Below, in pieces: positions 43,783 to 53,728 of a stretch of DNA of 64,000 bases; positions within the stretch are counted from its first letter, which is position 1, and the number at the start of each line of letters is the position of its first letter. The DNA comes from Methylocapsa palsarum (GTDB taxonomy: Bacteria > Pseudomonadota > Alphaproteobacteria > Rhizobiales > Beijerinckiaceae). The notes beneath the pieces were generated by a model. The model had not been told where the DNA came from, made no database searches, and worked only from the letters and a program-made list of their open reading frames with translations. The translations under genes were made by a program, and so were the position numbers. Where the stretch lies: assembly GCF_900114285.1 (NCBI RefSeq), contig NZ_FOSN01000014.1:1-64000 (forward strand), in the 5' to 3' direction.

Positions 43783-44480
43783 TGTCAAATCTTTCCTATC
43801 TGCAACGGCGCAGCCAGATTGAGACCTATTTCGACCGCACGGCGGTTGAGGCATGGGCCCGCCTGACCTCCGATGTTCCCGTCGGGCGGATCCGCGCAAC
43901 CGTGCGGGCGGGGCGGGAAGACATGCGCCAAACGATCCTGAACTGGCTTCCATCAGACCTCCGCGGCTGCCGCCTGCTCGACGCCGGATGTGGGACCGGA
44001 GCGCTCGCCGTGGCGGCCGCCGAACGCGGCGCCGATGTTGTTGCGGCGGACCTTTCGCCTCAACTCATTGCATTGGCGCGCGGGCGGGCGCCGCGCGAGT
44101 TCTCCTGCGGCCGGATCGAATTTCGTTCCGGCGACATGCTGGATCCCTCGCTCGGTCATTTCGACCACATCGTCTGTATGGATTCGCTCATCCACTATCG
44201 TGTCGACGATATGGTGGAAAGTCTTTCCAAGCTCGCGGTCCGCGCAAGGCGATCTATCGTTTTCACTTTCGCTCCGAGGACGCCGATGTTGTCTCTGATG
44301 CATGGCGTCGGTCGTCTTTTCCCGCGCGCCGATCGCGCGCCGGCCATCGAGCCGGTGGGCGAAGCCGCCTTGGCGAAAGCGCTTGATGCATCGCCCGGGC
44401 TCAAAAGCTGGAAGCCGGCGCGCGAAAGACGGGTCGTCAGCGGCTTTTACATGTCTCAGGCGTTAGAGCTCCGTCCATGA
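43782..44480 (+). CDS. bchM: Magnesium protoporphyrin IX methyltransferase
   Basis: A 232-residue SAM-dependent methyltransferase. It starts at GTG 43782 overlapping the bchL stop. The SAM motif is LLDAGCGTGALAVAAAERGADV near 66, then a characteristic MDSLIHYRVDDM near 135. It esterifies the ring-C propionate of Mg-protoporphyrin, making the substrate for AcsF. Its stop overlaps the lhaA start. Confidence 0.97.
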
Positions 44481-45910
44481 TCAGGATCAACGAAAAACTG
44501 GCGCAGGGCTGGACCCGTCTGGGTCCGAGATTCCTCCCCTTTGCAGACGCGGCGACAATCGAACTGCCTCTGACAAGACTGCTGCGACTTTCGCTATTCC
44601 AGGTCACCGTCGGCATGTCTCTGGTGCTGCTGATCGGAACGCTCAACCGGGTCATGATCGTAGAGCTCGGGGTTTCCGCGTGGCTGGTCGCGCTCATGGT
44701 TTCGCTGCCGCTCGTCTTTGCGCCCTTCCGGGCGTTGATCGGTTTTCGTTCGGACAACCACCGTTCTGTGCTCGGTTGGCGGCGTGCGCCCTATATCTGG
44801 TTCGGGACGCTGATCCAGTTCGGCGGTCTGGCGATCATGCCCTTCGCCCTGATTATCCTGTCGGGAGACACCAACGGCCCGCTTTGGGTCGGTGATGCGG
44901 CCGCGGCCTTGTCTTTTCTGCTGATAGGCGCGGGGCTTCATACGACGCAGACGGTGGGGCTTGCCCTCGCGACGGATCTGGCTCCGGAACATGCGCGCCC
45001 GCGCGTTGTCGCGCTTTTGTGCATGATGCTGCTGGCCGGTATGGTGACGAGCGCATTGGCGTTTGGATTTCTGCTCGCTAATTTCAGCGAATTACGATTG
45101 ATCCAGGTTATCCAGGGCTCGGCTGTCATCACCGTGGCGCTGAACGTCGTCGCGCTCTGGAAACAGGAGCCTCGAAATCCATCGCGGACCCTAGCTCAGG
45201 CGTCCGAACCGACGTTTAGGGGCGCGTGGCGGGATTATCTGAACCAGGGCGAACGCTCCAGGCGCCGGCTTGTCCTTATTGGCGTTGGAACCGCCGCGTT
45301 CAGCATGGAGGATATTCTCCTCGAACCCTATGGCGGCCAGATCCTGCACCTTTCCGTGGGCGCCACCACGGCTTTGACGGCCACGCTGGCGCTCGGCAGC
45401 ATCGCCGGATTGAGCCTTGCGGCCCGCAGGCTCAATCGCGGCGCGGACCCCTATCGCGTATCGGCGTTCGGGGCTTTGGTGGGGATCGCCGCTTTTACGT
45501 CTCTCATATTCGCCGCGCCGCTGGAATCGGGTTTGCTTTTTGGCCTCGGAACCGGCCTGATCGGTTTTGGCGCCGGGCTTTTCGCTCATGGCACGCTCAC
45601 GGCCTCAATGAACGAGACCCGGAGAGGCGACGCAGGGATCGCGATTGGCGCCTGGGGGGCTGTGCAGGCGTCGGCGGCAGGCCTCTCGATCGCTCTTGGA
45701 GGCGCCATCAGCGACGGCGCGTCCGCGCTTGCGACACAGGGCCTTCTCGGACCCGGGCTGAATGGTCCGGCCACAGGTTATGTCATCGTCTACATGCTTG
45801 AAATTGCGTTGCTGTTCGTCACCCTCGCGGTGGCGGGGCCTCTCGTGCGCCAGTTGAGCGCCGATTGGACCGGACCGATCACGAAACAGGAATTCGAAAC
45901 AGCGCACTAA
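44477..45910 (+). CDS. lhaA: LH1 assembly protein LhaA (BCD-family MFS)
   Basis: A 477-residue, about 12-helix protein of the PucC/LhaA family. Signature segments are LLRLSLFQVTVGMSLVLLIGTLNRVMIVELGV, FRALIGFRSDNHRSVLGWRRAPYIWFGTLIQFGG and LAGMVTSALAFGFLL. It supports LH1 assembly, perhaps by delivering pigment. It is intact, unlike its paralogue at 17-18 kb. puhA normally follows directly; here puhB does, after 25 bases. Confidence 0.95.
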   Translation: MIRINEKLAQGWTRLGPRFLPFADAATIELPLTRLLRLSLFQVTVGMSLVLLIGTLNRVMIVELGVSAWLVALMVSLPLVFAPFRALIGFRSDNHRSVLGWRRAPYIWFGTLIQFGGLAIMPFALIILSGDTNGPLWVGDAAAALSFLLIGAGLHTTQTVGLALATDLAPEHARPRVVALLCMMLLAGMVTSALAFGFLLANFSELRLIQVIQGSAVITVALNVVALWKQEPRNPSRTLAQASEPTFRGAWRDYLNQGERSRRRLVLIGVGTAAFSMEDILLEPYGGQILHLSVGATTALTATLALGSIAGLSLAARRLNRGADPYRVSAFGALVGIAAFTSLIFAAPLESGLLFGLGTGLIGFGAGLFAHGTLTASMNETRRGDAGIAIGAWGAVQASAAGLSIALGGAISDGASALATQGLLGPGLNGPATGYVIVYMLEIALLFVTLAVAGPLVRQLSADWTGPITKQEFETAH

Positions 45911-45935
45911 CTGGACTATCAGGGAGGCTACAGCT

Positions 45936-46631
45936 GTGATTGCCGAAGATTTCGATTTCGAACCAGTTCGCGGCCTTCCCGGCCATCTGCCGCCCGGAGA
46001 AACCCTGCTGTGGCAGGGTTCGCCCTCCTGGCGCGCCGTCGCCCGCACGGTTTACCGCCTCCCGATGGTTGCGGGATATTTCGGAGTTCTGATCGCTTTC
46101 GGAACTCTCTCGGCGCTGCTGGAAGGACAAAGCATCCGGTCAGCGGTCCAACCGGCCCTGTGGCTCGCGCCGCTCGGCATGCTGTCCATCGGCATATTGA
46201 CGCTCATGGCCTGGCTCACCGAACGCACCACGATCTACTCTCTCACCAGCCGCCGCGTCATCATGCGGTTTGGGCTCGCCCTGCCCATCACGCTTAATCT
46301 GCCGTTTTCGCAAATTGGCGGGGCGGCGCTGAAGATTCATCGGGACGGCTCCGGCGATATTCCGCTGGACCTCGCGTCAAAGGATCATCTCGCCTACCTG
46401 GTGCTCTGGCCACATGCAAGGCCGTGGCGCTTTTCGAGGCCCCAGCCGATGCTCCGGTGCATTCCGGACGCGGACAAGGCCGCGCAAATTCTCGCGGAAG
46501 CGATGACATTGGCGTTCCCCGCGTCCGCCGCGAACGCACGGAGAGTCACAGATGTCGCGCCCCAGCCCGCTGCGCAACATAGCGCCGCCGCCGGCAAGGA
46601 GCGCAGACCCAGCATGGCCGCGGCGTCGTAG
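45936..46631 (+). CDS. puhB: Photosynthetic complex assembly protein PuhB
   Basis: A 231-residue PH-like membrane protein. The opening FEPVRGLPGHLPPGETLLWQGSPSWRAVARTVYR, two helices near 50 and 80, then ERTTIYSLTSRRVIMRFGLALP are typical of PuhB. It helps reaction-centre assembly. The GTG start at 45936 follows AGGGAGG. The C-terminal about 30 residues are Ala-rich and variable. It directly follows lhaA, without puhA. Confidence 0.95.
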   Translation: MIAEDFDFEPVRGLPGHLPPGETLLWQGSPSWRAVARTVYRLPMVAGYFGVLIAFGTLSALLEGQSIRSAVQPALWLAPLGMLSIGILTLMAWLTERTTIYSLTSRRVIMRFGLALPITLNLPFSQIGGAALKIHRDGSGDIPLDLASKDHLAYLVLWPHARPWRFSRPQPMLRCIPDADKAAQILAEAMTLAFPASAANARRVTDVAPQPAAQHSAAAGKERRPSMAAAS

Positions 46632-46642
46632 GGAGCAGGCGG

Positions 46643-47107
46643 ATGAGCCATCAATTGGTTGCGAGGTCGTTTCCACGGACGCCCCTTATCGGCGCCGCTC
46701 TTCTTGTCGCCTCGTCGTTGTGTCTGGTCGCCTTTGCGCGCCTGACCGATATCGGCGTCATGCATACGGCCCTCGAGCGTCCGGCGGCCGCGCGCGATCT
46801 TCGATTCGAGGACAGTCCGAACGGTGCCGTGATCGTGTATGACGCCAGTACAGGCCTTGAGATTGACCGGCTCGAGCCCGGTTCTGGCGGTTTCGTCCGG
46901 GGCATCCTGCGGAGCTTCGCCCGCGGTCGTCGCGCGATCCAGCAATCGGCGGGCGTTCAGGCGCCCTTCCGGTTGAGTCTGAGCGCAAATGGCAGGCTGG
47001 CCATTCAGGACATCATGACCCGAACGATTATTGAACTTGATGCGTTCGGACCGACCAACGCCGAGGCGTTCGCTCGCTTCTTGACCGCGCAGGAGTCTGC
47101 GAAATGA
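46643..47107 (+). CDS. puhC: Photosynthetic complex assembly protein PuhC
   Basis: A 154-residue protein with one N-terminal membrane helix (PLIGAALLVASSLCLVAFARL). The periplasmic domain carries the family pattern RDLRFEDSPNGAVIVYDASTG and a late LSLSANGRLAIQDIMTRTIIELDAFGPTNAEAFARFL. PuhC is needed for reaction-centre/LH1 organisation in Rhodobacter. Its stop overlaps the next start as ATGA. Confidence 0.93.
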   Translation: MSHQLVARSFPRTPLIGAALLVASSLCLVAFARLTDIGVMHTALERPAAARDLRFEDSPNGAVIVYDASTGLEIDRLEPGSGGFVRGILRSFARGRRAIQQSAGVQAPFRLSLSANGRLAIQDIMTRTIIELDAFGPTNAEAFARFLTAQESAK

Positions 47108-47409
47108 ACGTCATCAGTCTGTTGAGCGCCGGCCAGATCGAAGTACCCTGCACCGTGGACGTGGAGCACACTTCCGACAGTCTTCACGCCCATGTAGAGC
47201 TGGCGTTCGATCTTGAACTACGGCCGGGAGACGAGGTGACCGTCCAAGGCGATTCCATCGACGTCCCGTTCGGCGAAAAGGCGCTGCTAAGCCGCCGGGC
47301 CATCATCACGCGCGCCGGCTGGCTGAAGCGCGTGTGGATCCGATTGAGTTCGAGGCTGGAACTGACCGAACTCTATGAAGTGAGTTTTTCCTCGGGGAGG
47401 AAATTATGA
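47104..47409 (+). CDS. Conserved small photosynthesis-cluster protein of unknown function
   Basis: A 101-residue soluble protein lying between puhC and acsF with ATGA-type overlaps on both sides, so it is locked into the operon. No helix for the membrane is seen. A beta-rich middle ([29 protein letters not shown]) precedes a basic stretch ([34 protein letters not shown]). An unnamed gene of similar size occupies this place in some other alphaproteobacterial clusters. A role linked to AcsF or reaction-centre assembly is inferred from position only. Confidence 0.8.
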   Translation: MNVISLLSAGQIEVPCTVDVEHTSDSLHAHVELAFDLELRPGDEVTVQGDSIDVPFGEKALLSRRAIITRAGWLKRVWIRLSSRLELTELYEVSFSSGRKL

Positions 47410-48467
47410 GCGCCGTGCGAGCCGCCGAACCGAATCTGACGACCCAAATGGCGCAAGCCAACACTGTCCTCAGTCCCCGATTCTATACTACTAATTTCGC
47501 GGAGATCGATCGGATCGACGTCGGCCCCGTGCGCGCCGAGTGGGATGAGTTGATGGCCGAAATGCGACGCGATCCCAACAAGGGGCATTTTGTGCGGACC
47601 GACGAGTTCAAATCGGATCTTTCACATCTTCCGGAGGCGCTCCGCAAGGAGTTCATCGATTTCCTCGTAAGCTCGGTGACGGCTGAGTTTTCGGGCTGCG
47701 TTCTCTATTCAGAACTCAAAAAGCGGGCGAAAACTCAGGACATGCGCGATCTGTTCGGCTACATGAGTCGTGATGAGGCGCGCCATGCCGGATTTATCAA
47801 CGATACGTTGAAGGATTTTGGAATCGGCGTGGACCTCGGATTTCTCACCAAGACCAAGAAATACACTTTTTTCAAGCCGAAATTCATTTTCTACGCCACT
47901 TATCTGTCCGAGAAGATCGGCTATGCGCGCTACATCACGATCTATCGAGAACTCGAAAGGCATCCGGAGCGTCGCATCCATCCGATCTTCAAATGGTTCC
48001 ACGAATGGTGCAACGATGAATTCCGTCACGGCGAAGCCTTCGCGCTGCTGATGCGGGCAAATCCTCGATTGCTCAGCGGCATCAATCGATATTGGGTGAA
48101 ATTCTTCCTGATCGCCGTTTACGCGACAATGTTTGTGCGTGACCATGCGCGACCCGAGTTTCATAAGGCGCTCGGCGTGAGCCCAACGGATTATGATTTC
48201 ACCGTGTTCCGGATCACGTCGGAAATCTCCAGACAGGTCTTTCCCCTGACGCTCGATATCGATCATCCGGGATTTGTCGCGGGACTTGAACGGTTGCGCA
48301 TCAATGCCGGGCGGATTGCGGAGGCCGAGAGTCAGGGTGGAATTTCAGGCCGCTTGAAGAAAGCGGCCTGGGTCTTTGCGTCCGCGCTTGCTTTCGCCCG
48401 ACTTTATATGATCCCGGCGAAGCGGAACGAAGCGCCAAAGCAGATTCGTCTGTCGCCGGCCTGGTAG
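47406..48467 (+). CDS. acsF: Mg-protoporphyrin IX monomethyl ester oxidative cyclase (aerobic)
   Basis: A 353-residue diiron enzyme. Iron ligands are in [27 protein letters not shown] and [12 protein letters not shown]. It forms ring E using oxygen. No bchE (the oxygen-independent cyclase) is present in the window, which fits aerobic or microaerobic pigment synthesis. It has a strong GGAGG before the ATG and follows the small unknown gene by coupling. Confidence 0.97.
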   Translation: MSAVRAAEPNLTTQMAQANTVLSPRFYTTNFAEIDRIDVGPVRAEWDELMAEMRRDPNKGHFVRTDEFKSDLSHLPEALRKEFIDFLVSSVTAEFSGCVLYSELKKRAKTQDMRDLFGYMSRDEARHAGFINDTLKDFGIGVDLGFLTKTKKYTFFKPKFIFYATYLSEKIGYARYITIYRELERHPERRIHPIFKWFHEWCNDEFRHGEAFALLMRANPRLLSGINRYWVKFFLIAVYATMFVRDHARPEFHKALGVSPTDYDFTVFRITSEISRQVFPLTLDIDHPGFVAGLERLRINAGRIAEAESQGGISGRLKKAAWVFASALAFARLYMIPAKRNEAPKQIRLSPAW

Positions 48468-48483
48468 ATTGGAGCAAGCGTTG

Positions 48484-49332
48484 ATGTTGTTGCTTTATGG
48501 TCCGCCCATCGGTTACGCCCTGTTCCTGTGGTGGTTCAGCACGGGGGTTATTATAGTCCTTGATGGTTTGCCGAGGCGGACCTATTCGTGGACTATGGGC
48601 GGCGCGACGTTGGTCATGTTGGGATCGCTCTATGGTCTTTTTATGAGCAGCACAGACACCAGCGTAACCGGGGCCTACATCGCCTTCACGTGCGCCCTGT
48701 TGGTCTGGGGCTGGAATGAAATCAGTTTTCTCATGGGCTTCATCAGCGGGCCTCGGCGCGCGCCTTGTCCCGCCGGGGCCTCAGGGTGGCGACGGTTCCG
48801 CTACGCCGCGCAGACCCTCCTTTATCACGAGCTCGTCATAGCAAGCATTGCGGCCCTGATTATCGCGATTACAGCGAATGGCGCAAACCAGTTCGGAACC
48901 TGGACCTTCATCATTCTTTGGTTTATGCGTCTTAGCGCAAAACTGAACGTGTTTTTTGGCGTGCCTAATTTGACGGAAGAACTCCTTCCCGACCACATGA
49001 AATATCTGGAGAGCTATTTCCGCAGACGACCGATGAACCTCTTCTTTCCGGTCTCGATCAGTGTGTCGATGGTCATTGTCGTCGGGATCGTGCGGTCCGC
49101 CGCGGCGTCTGCGTCTCTATTTCAGGCGTCGGGGCACGCCTTTCTCGCCACGCTGATGTTTCTGGCGATCCTTGAACACTGGTTCCTGGTTCTGCCGCTT
49201 TCTTCGATCCGTCTCTGGAGCTGGAGTCTTCGAACTGATCGGTCTGGCCGCCGCGTGAAGGCGATCTCCGCAAATGAAAAAATCCCCGGCGGATTGCCCG
49301 CCGACATCATGGATGCGAATGCGAGTACGTGA
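48484..49332 (+). CDS. puhE: Photosynthetic complex assembly protein PuhE (DUF3623)
   Basis: About 282 residues with roughly seven helices. The family pattern [23 protein letters not shown] starts near 18, with [15 protein letters not shown] and [32 protein letters not shown] further on. It occupies the standard place between acsF and hemA. I prefer ATG 48484, with GGAG nine bases upstream. The frame also allows TTG 48469. Loss of PuhE alters pigment and complex levels in Rhodobacter. Confidence 0.93.
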   Translation: MLLLYGPPIGYALFLWWFSTGVIIVLDGLPRRTYSWTMGGATLVMLGSLYGLFMSSTDTSVTGAYIAFTCALLVWGWNEISFLMGFISGPRRAPCPAGASGWRRFRYAAQTLLYHELVIASIAALIIAITANGANQFGTWTFIILWFMRLSAKLNVFFGVPNLTEELLPDHMKYLESYFRRRPMNLFFPVSISVSMVIVVGIVRSAAASASLFQASGHAFLATLMFLAILEHWFLVLPLSSIRLWSWSLRTDRSGRRVKAISANEKIPGGLPADIMDANAST

Positions 49333-49381
49333 CATCCAGGCAAAGACACCCGAAATCGATGAATTTTCGCGGGAGGCGGGA

Positions 49382-50614
49382 ATGTATTATGAAGCATTGT
49401 TTCAGCGCCAGATTGATGTCCTGCATCAAGAAGGACGCTATCGCGTTTTCGCCAATTTGAAGCGCCGGCGCGGCGATTTTCCTAACGCGAGAATTCATCG
49501 CGGCGAGTCGTCCCGTGAGGTGACGGTCTGGTGTTCCAACGATTACTTGGGCATGGGCCAGCATCGGGATGTGCTGGCGGCGATGCACGAGGCGATCGAC
49601 GCCGTTGGAGCCGGTTCCGGCGGCACGCGGAATATCGCCGGTACGACACAATACCATGTTGATCTGGAGGAGGAGCTCGCGGATCTCCATGGCAAGGAAT
49701 CCGCGCTGCTTTTCACGTCGGCCTACGTCGCCAACGACGCCACATTGTCGACGCTGGTCAAACTGATGCCAGGGTGTGTGATATTTTCGGACGCCGACAA
49801 CCATGCGTCAATGGTGGAGGGGATCCGCCGAGGCGGCGGCGCCAAGGAAATCTGGCGTCACAATGACGTCAACGACCTCGAGCGCGCGCTGCGGAAATAT
49901 CCACGGGGGACGCCAAAAATTATCGCGTTTGAAAGCGTCTATTCGATGGATGGCCATATTTCGCCGATCGCGAAAATATGCGACCTCGCTGATAAATATA
50001 ATGCGCTGACCTATCTCGACTGCGTGCATGGAGTCGGACTCTATGGACATCGTGGCGGCGGCGTCGCGGAGCGCGACAATGTCATGCATCGGATTCACAT
50101 CATCAATGGCACCCTGGCCAAGGGCTTTGGCGTTATGGGCGGTTACATTGCAGCGAGCGCTTCCTGTTGCGACGCCATACGCTCCTACGCCTCGGGGTTC
50201 ATTTTCACGACTTCGATCGCTCCCGCGATCGCCGCTGGCGCGCTCGCGAGCATTCGGCATTTGAAGTCGAGCAACGTCGAACGTGAACTCCATCAGGAAC
50301 GGGCGATGACGCTCAAGCTGCGTCTGGCGGAGGCGGGGCTTCCCGTTATGAAGAGCCCGAGTCACATTGTTCCGGTGATGGTCGGGAATCCGGTTCACTG
50401 CAAAGCGGTGACGGACGTGCTTCTCGACCAATTCAACATCTATGTGCAACCGATCAATTATCCGACCGTTCCGAAGGGGACGGAGCGTCTTCGGCTGACG
50501 CCGTCCCCCGTTCACACCGATGCGCAGATGGATCGTCTCGTCGACGTCCTTTCCGGACTTTGGCGGAAATGCCCTGTCGCCAACGGACATTACGTCAGGA
50601 TCGCGGCGGAATAG
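49382..50614 (+). CDS. hemA: 5-aminolevulinate synthase (cluster copy with unusual active-site residues)
   Basis: 410 residues from ATG 49382, behind GGAGG. The family start ([24 protein letters not shown]), [18 protein letters not shown]-like [12 protein letters not shown] and the PLP Lys segment are present. It condenses glycine and succinyl-CoA to feed tetrapyrrole synthesis. Two near-invariant motifs differ: DEVHAVGLYG reads [10 protein letters not shown], and TLAKAFG reads TLAKGFG. The PLP Lys and the Asp and His remain, so it may be active with altered kinetics. A second, standard hemA elsewhere is likely. The upstream open frame to 49274 lies in puhE. Confidence 0.93.
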   Translation: MYYEALFQRQIDVLHQEGRYRVFANLKRRRGDFPNARIHRGESSREVTVWCSNDYLGMGQHRDVLAAMHEAIDAVGAGSGGTRNIAGTTQYHVDLEEELADLHGKESALLFTSAYVANDATLSTLVKLMPGCVIFSDADNHASMVEGIRRGGGAKEIWRHNDVNDLERALRKYPRGTPKIIAFESVYSMDGHISPIAKICDLADKYNALTYLDCVHGVGLYGHRGGGVAERDNVMHRIHIINGTLAKGFGVMGGYIAASASCCDAIRSYASGFIFTTSIAPAIAAGALASIRHLKSSNVERELHQERAMTLKLRLAEAGLPVMKSPSHIVPVMVGNPVHCKAVTDVLLDQFNIYVQPINYPTVPKGTERLRLTPSPVHTDAQMDRLVDVLSGLWRKCPVANGHYVRIAAE

Positions 50615-50627
50615 GCAGTCTGTAGGG

Positions 50628-52127
50628 TTAGAGGACGAAGGCGGACGCGTCGGGAACGAGGCGATCGACGACTTTGGCCGAACAGAGGACGCCGGGAATT
50701 CCTGCGCCCGGATGGGTACCGGCGCCGGTCAGGTAAAGATTTCGGAGGCCTTCGGCGCGATTGTGGAATCGGAACCACGCCGATTGCGTGAAATAGGGCG
50801 CAATTGAAAAGCCCGCCCCGGCATAACTCAGATATCGGTTTTCGAAATCGCGGGGGGTCATAAAAAAGTCGGCGGTTATGCTTCCTTTCAGTCCGGGCAG
50901 GATGGTCCGGTCTAGCGCGTCCACAATGCGGGACTGAAGACGGGGGCCTTCCTCCGTCCAGTCGATCGGAGCAAGCAAGTTGGGCGTCGGGCACAGTACA
51001 TAAAAGCTATCGCAGCCTTCCGGCGCAAAACTGGCGTCCGTAGCCGTCGGCCGATGCAAATAAAGAGAAAAATCCTCGGGAAGGCTCCGCCGCGTGAAAA
51101 TGTCCTTTAGCAGCTCCTTGTAGCGTGCGCCCATCCAGATGGTGTGATGTGCAACATCCGGATATTTTCTGCGCGTTCCGAAATAAAGAACAAAAAGACC
51201 CATTGAAAGGCGTGATCTCTTTTTGATCTTCGTCATAATCGGCTGAACTTGCGTCGGTATCATTTCACGATACAGAAACATCGGGTCCACGTCGGAGACG
51301 ACGATATCGGCGGCGATGGTCTCTCCGCTCTCGAGGGAAACGCCCTTGGCGGATCGGTTTTCGATCAGGATCTTGCTGACGGTTTCACCGAGGCGGATCT
51401 TGACGCCTTCGTCAAGCATCAACTTCTGTAGTGCTGCGACGATCGCGCCGGTTCCGCCCATAGCAAAATGCACGCCCCACTGGCGTTCGAGGTAGTGGAT
51501 CAAGGTGTAGATGCTGGTCGTGTCAAAGGGATTTCCGCCAAGCAAAAGCGGCTGGATCGAAAAGGCCTGCCGCAGATTGGAATTGGTCAAATAGGCGGAT
51601 ACAAACTGCCAGACGGTGCGGTTGGCGCGGAGCCTCATCAGCGAGAGGGTCTGGCGCAGCATGGTCTTGGGTTCGTGAAAAGGCTGATCAGCCAATTCGG
51701 TGAACGCCTTTTCGTACATGAGTCGCGAGTGTTTGAGCATCGCGAGATATCCATTGACGTCTTGCGGTTCTATTCGCCTGATTTCCGCCAATGTGTCGTC
51801 GACGCCGCCGCCATAATCGAACGTCGTTCCGTCGTGGAAACGAAATCGGTACCACGGCGTGAGAGGGACGAACGTGACGAAATCGCGTCGGTCCTTGCCG
51901 AACAGCGCGAACAATTCGTCGAAAAGGAATGGAGCTGTAATGACGGTCGGACCCGCGTCATGTCGAAATCCATCCTTCTCGAAGACCTGAGCGCGGCCGC
52001 CTGGCCTGGGAGCGCGATCAATGAGCGTTACGCGCCAGCCCTTGGCTTTGAGGCGAAGCGCCGCCGCCATTCCGCCGAAACCAGCTCCGACCACAATTGC
52101 GCTTGGACCCGATTTTTCTTCCAACAT
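50628..52127 (-). CDS. crtI: Phytoene desaturase
   Basis: About 499 residues. The FAD motif AIVVGAGFGGMAAALRLKAKGWRVTLIDRAPRPGGRAQVF begins near residue 9. The CrtI-type ending LRNLYLTGAGTHPGAGIPGVLCSAKVV distinguishes it from CrtD. It desaturates phytoene to neurosporene or lycopene. I chose ATG 52127 (MLEEKSG); the frame continues to 52202 without better support. It converges on hemA (13 bases) and sits apart from crtB, which is rare for purple bacteria. Confidence 0.95.
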   Translation of the reverse strand: MLEEKSGPSAIVVGAGFGGMAAALRLKAKGWRVTLIDRAPRPGGRAQVFEKDGFRHDAGPTVITAPFLFDELFALFGKDRRDFVTFVPLTPWYRFRFHDGTTFDYGGGVDDTLAEIRRIEPQDVNGYLAMLKHSRLMYEKAFTELADQPFHEPKTMLRQTLSLMRLRANRTVWQFVSAYLTNSNLRQAFSIQPLLLGGNPFDTTSIYTLIHYLERQWGVHFAMGGTGAIVAALQKLMLDEGVKIRLGETVSKILIENRSAKGVSLESGETIAADIVVSDVDPMFLYREMIPTQVQPIMTKIKKRSRLSMGLFVLYFGTRRKYPDVAHHTIWMGARYKELLKDIFTRRSLPEDFSLYLHRPTATDASFAPEGCDSFYVLCPTPNLLAPIDWTEEGPRLQSRIVDALDRTILPGLKGSITADFFMTPRDFENRYLSYAGAGFSIAPYFTQSAWFRFHNRAEGLRNLYLTGAGTHPGAGIPGVLCSAKVVDRLVPDASAFVL

Positions 52128-52287
52128 GCGTCTGGTTGCTCCCAGATTTTTCAAGTCGCGGGGTCGAGGAACGAAATCTACAGCAAACCCTGGCCAATCC
52201 AATACGTGCGCAGTGCCGATCCCGGGCTTCCGAATTCAGCGAATTCACAACAAAGCATTCGAAGGGAGTGCGAGGCGGGAGCCGGCC

Positions 52288-52998
52288 TCAAAGACTGGCG
52301 CGGTTCCGTCCGAACCGGAACATGCTGTGCCAGCCGAATCGGGCGAGTTCCGCGACGTCGGTGAACCCTGCCGAGCGAGCCTGCTCCTCCAGTCTAGACC
52401 GCGTTTCCGGGTGGTCATAGTGAGTGAGGTGATCGCAGACAGCGTCACATTCCTGCGTGCTTAGCTCCGACCAATCGCGGCGAAGCCAATCGCAATAGCG
52501 TTGATAGTAGACCGGCAGGCTTTCATCTTCCTCTCTGACGACGTCGGTCAGCAATAGAATTCCCCTGTCCGATAGCCTGTTTGCCGCGGCGGCAAAAAAC
52601 TCCCTCTTTAAATCTGTCGTCAAGTGATGAACGGCGAAGCTCGACTGAATGACGTCGAACTGGCGATCTCCATCATTCAACGCCGCTAGCAGGTCGCGAT
52701 GCTTCAGGAGGACCGGGCAGGAAAGGATTTTGAGATTTTGGGCGGCGAGTTCGAGGGCGGTTTCGGACAAATCCACGCCCTCGTAATAGCTGACCGCAGC
52801 CGCGGCCAGGACAGGCGCAAGTATTGCTGCGTCACCGCATCCAAGATCAAGCAAAGAAAAGGGATGGTCGCTAAATTCAGAAAGCAGAAGGGCCTCGATC
52901 TGCGATCTGAATTGCGCATGATACATGTAATTTGCATCAACCACTTTACGGTAGGTGCGCCAAGAGTCGAAAAAATCGGAAGATTGTTGCTTGCTCAT
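52288..52998 (-). CDS. Class I SAM-dependent methyltransferase
   Basis: A 236-residue methyltransferase. The SAM-binding motif is FSLLDLGCGDAAILAPVLAAA near 47, and the acidic end of strand 2 is YEGVDLSETALELA. The substrate is unknown. It is upstream of crtI on the same strand (160 bases between), so it might be co-transcribed. No carotenoid or bacteriochlorophyll methyltransferase of known type fits it. A hairpin-like GCCGGCGAGGCCGGC lies just upstream of its start. Confidence 0.85.
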   Translation of the reverse strand: MSKQQSSDFFDSWRTYRKVVDANYMYHAQFRSQIEALLLSEFSDHPFSLLDLGCGDAAILAPVLAAAAVSYYEGVDLSETALELAAQNLKILSCPVLLKHRDLLAALNDGDRQFDVIQSSFAVHHLTTDLKREFFAAAANRLSDRGILLLTDVVREEDESLPVYYQRYCDWLRRDWSELSTQECDAVCDHLTHYDHPETRSRLEEQARSAGFTDVAELARFGWHSMFRFGRNRASL

Positions 52999-53220
52999 GA
53001 GACTCTTACTTGCGCCGAAAGGAAGCCGGCGAGGCCGGCGGCGGCAATCTCTGGTTATCCCTTAAGGATTTATAACCGTGAGGATTTCGATTCGAATTTG
53101 CCAAGGACAGCACAATCATGCCATTTTGAAATAATGCAATCTCTACCGACCAGAACCTGAGGTCGGATAAGCCGTTGAATAAGGAAGACGCGATCGGACA
53201 CGGCCAAGGGGGCGGCGCGC

Positions 53221-53505
53221 ATGAGGGGGTTGAAGTCCAGCTTCATTTCACCAGACAAGGCGCCGGCTCATCACGGGATCCGTTCCGATTCCAAAAGTCG
53301 CGACGCCGCCGAGACGCAGCCGCCCGTTCAGACGATTGATCGAACAGACCGGCTGAGAGTGATGATCGAATGCGAGATTATACCTCGCCTGATGATGGCT
53401 CATATCGAGCCGGACGCAAGCGAATTTTCTTCTTCGATCAAACGGCGAAATGCAAAATCCCTGAGTGTGGCGATCGATCACAACCCCCGGTTGACCAGGA
53501 ATTAA
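53221..53505 (+). pseudogene. Truncated AerR/PpaA-like N-terminal fragment
   Basis: A 94-codon frame whose middle, RTDRLRVMIECEIIPRLMMAH, closely parallels RADLEHTIETEILPRLMLAH of the AerR/PpaA protein at 34.5 kb. The following 28 residues are not alike and the frame then stops. The cobalamin-binding domain is absent. The repeat module begins 46 bases downstream. It is most simply a broken second copy of the B12-domain regulator, though a short functional protein cannot be excluded. Confidence 0.55.
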
Positions 53506-53550
53506 AGGGATCGACGGAAGAATTCGGGAGCATGCGTTCACATCCCCGTC

Positions 53551-53665
53551 TGGAGCATATTCCGATCGGATTGAATCCATCCAATCGAGAAGACAATACT
53601 CAAGCTTTTGACTCTGGAGCGATTTCTGATCGATCGCATGAAGTCATGCGATCGGAAAGCGCTCC
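53551..53665. repeat. Dispersed palindromic repeat module, copy 2 (A-B)
   Basis: Palindrome A (53552-53600), the linker AAGCTTTTGACTCTG and palindrome B (53616-53663) match the module at 8591-8703 with only a few base changes, mostly in the loops and one arm of A. The order and orientation are the same. The two copies flank the photosynthesis genes. Confidence 0.9.
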
Positions 53666-53728
53666 AAGGCTCGACATGCCTGACTCGACATGACTGATAT
53701 GAGTCGCTGCGATCAATTTTTGGCTAAA

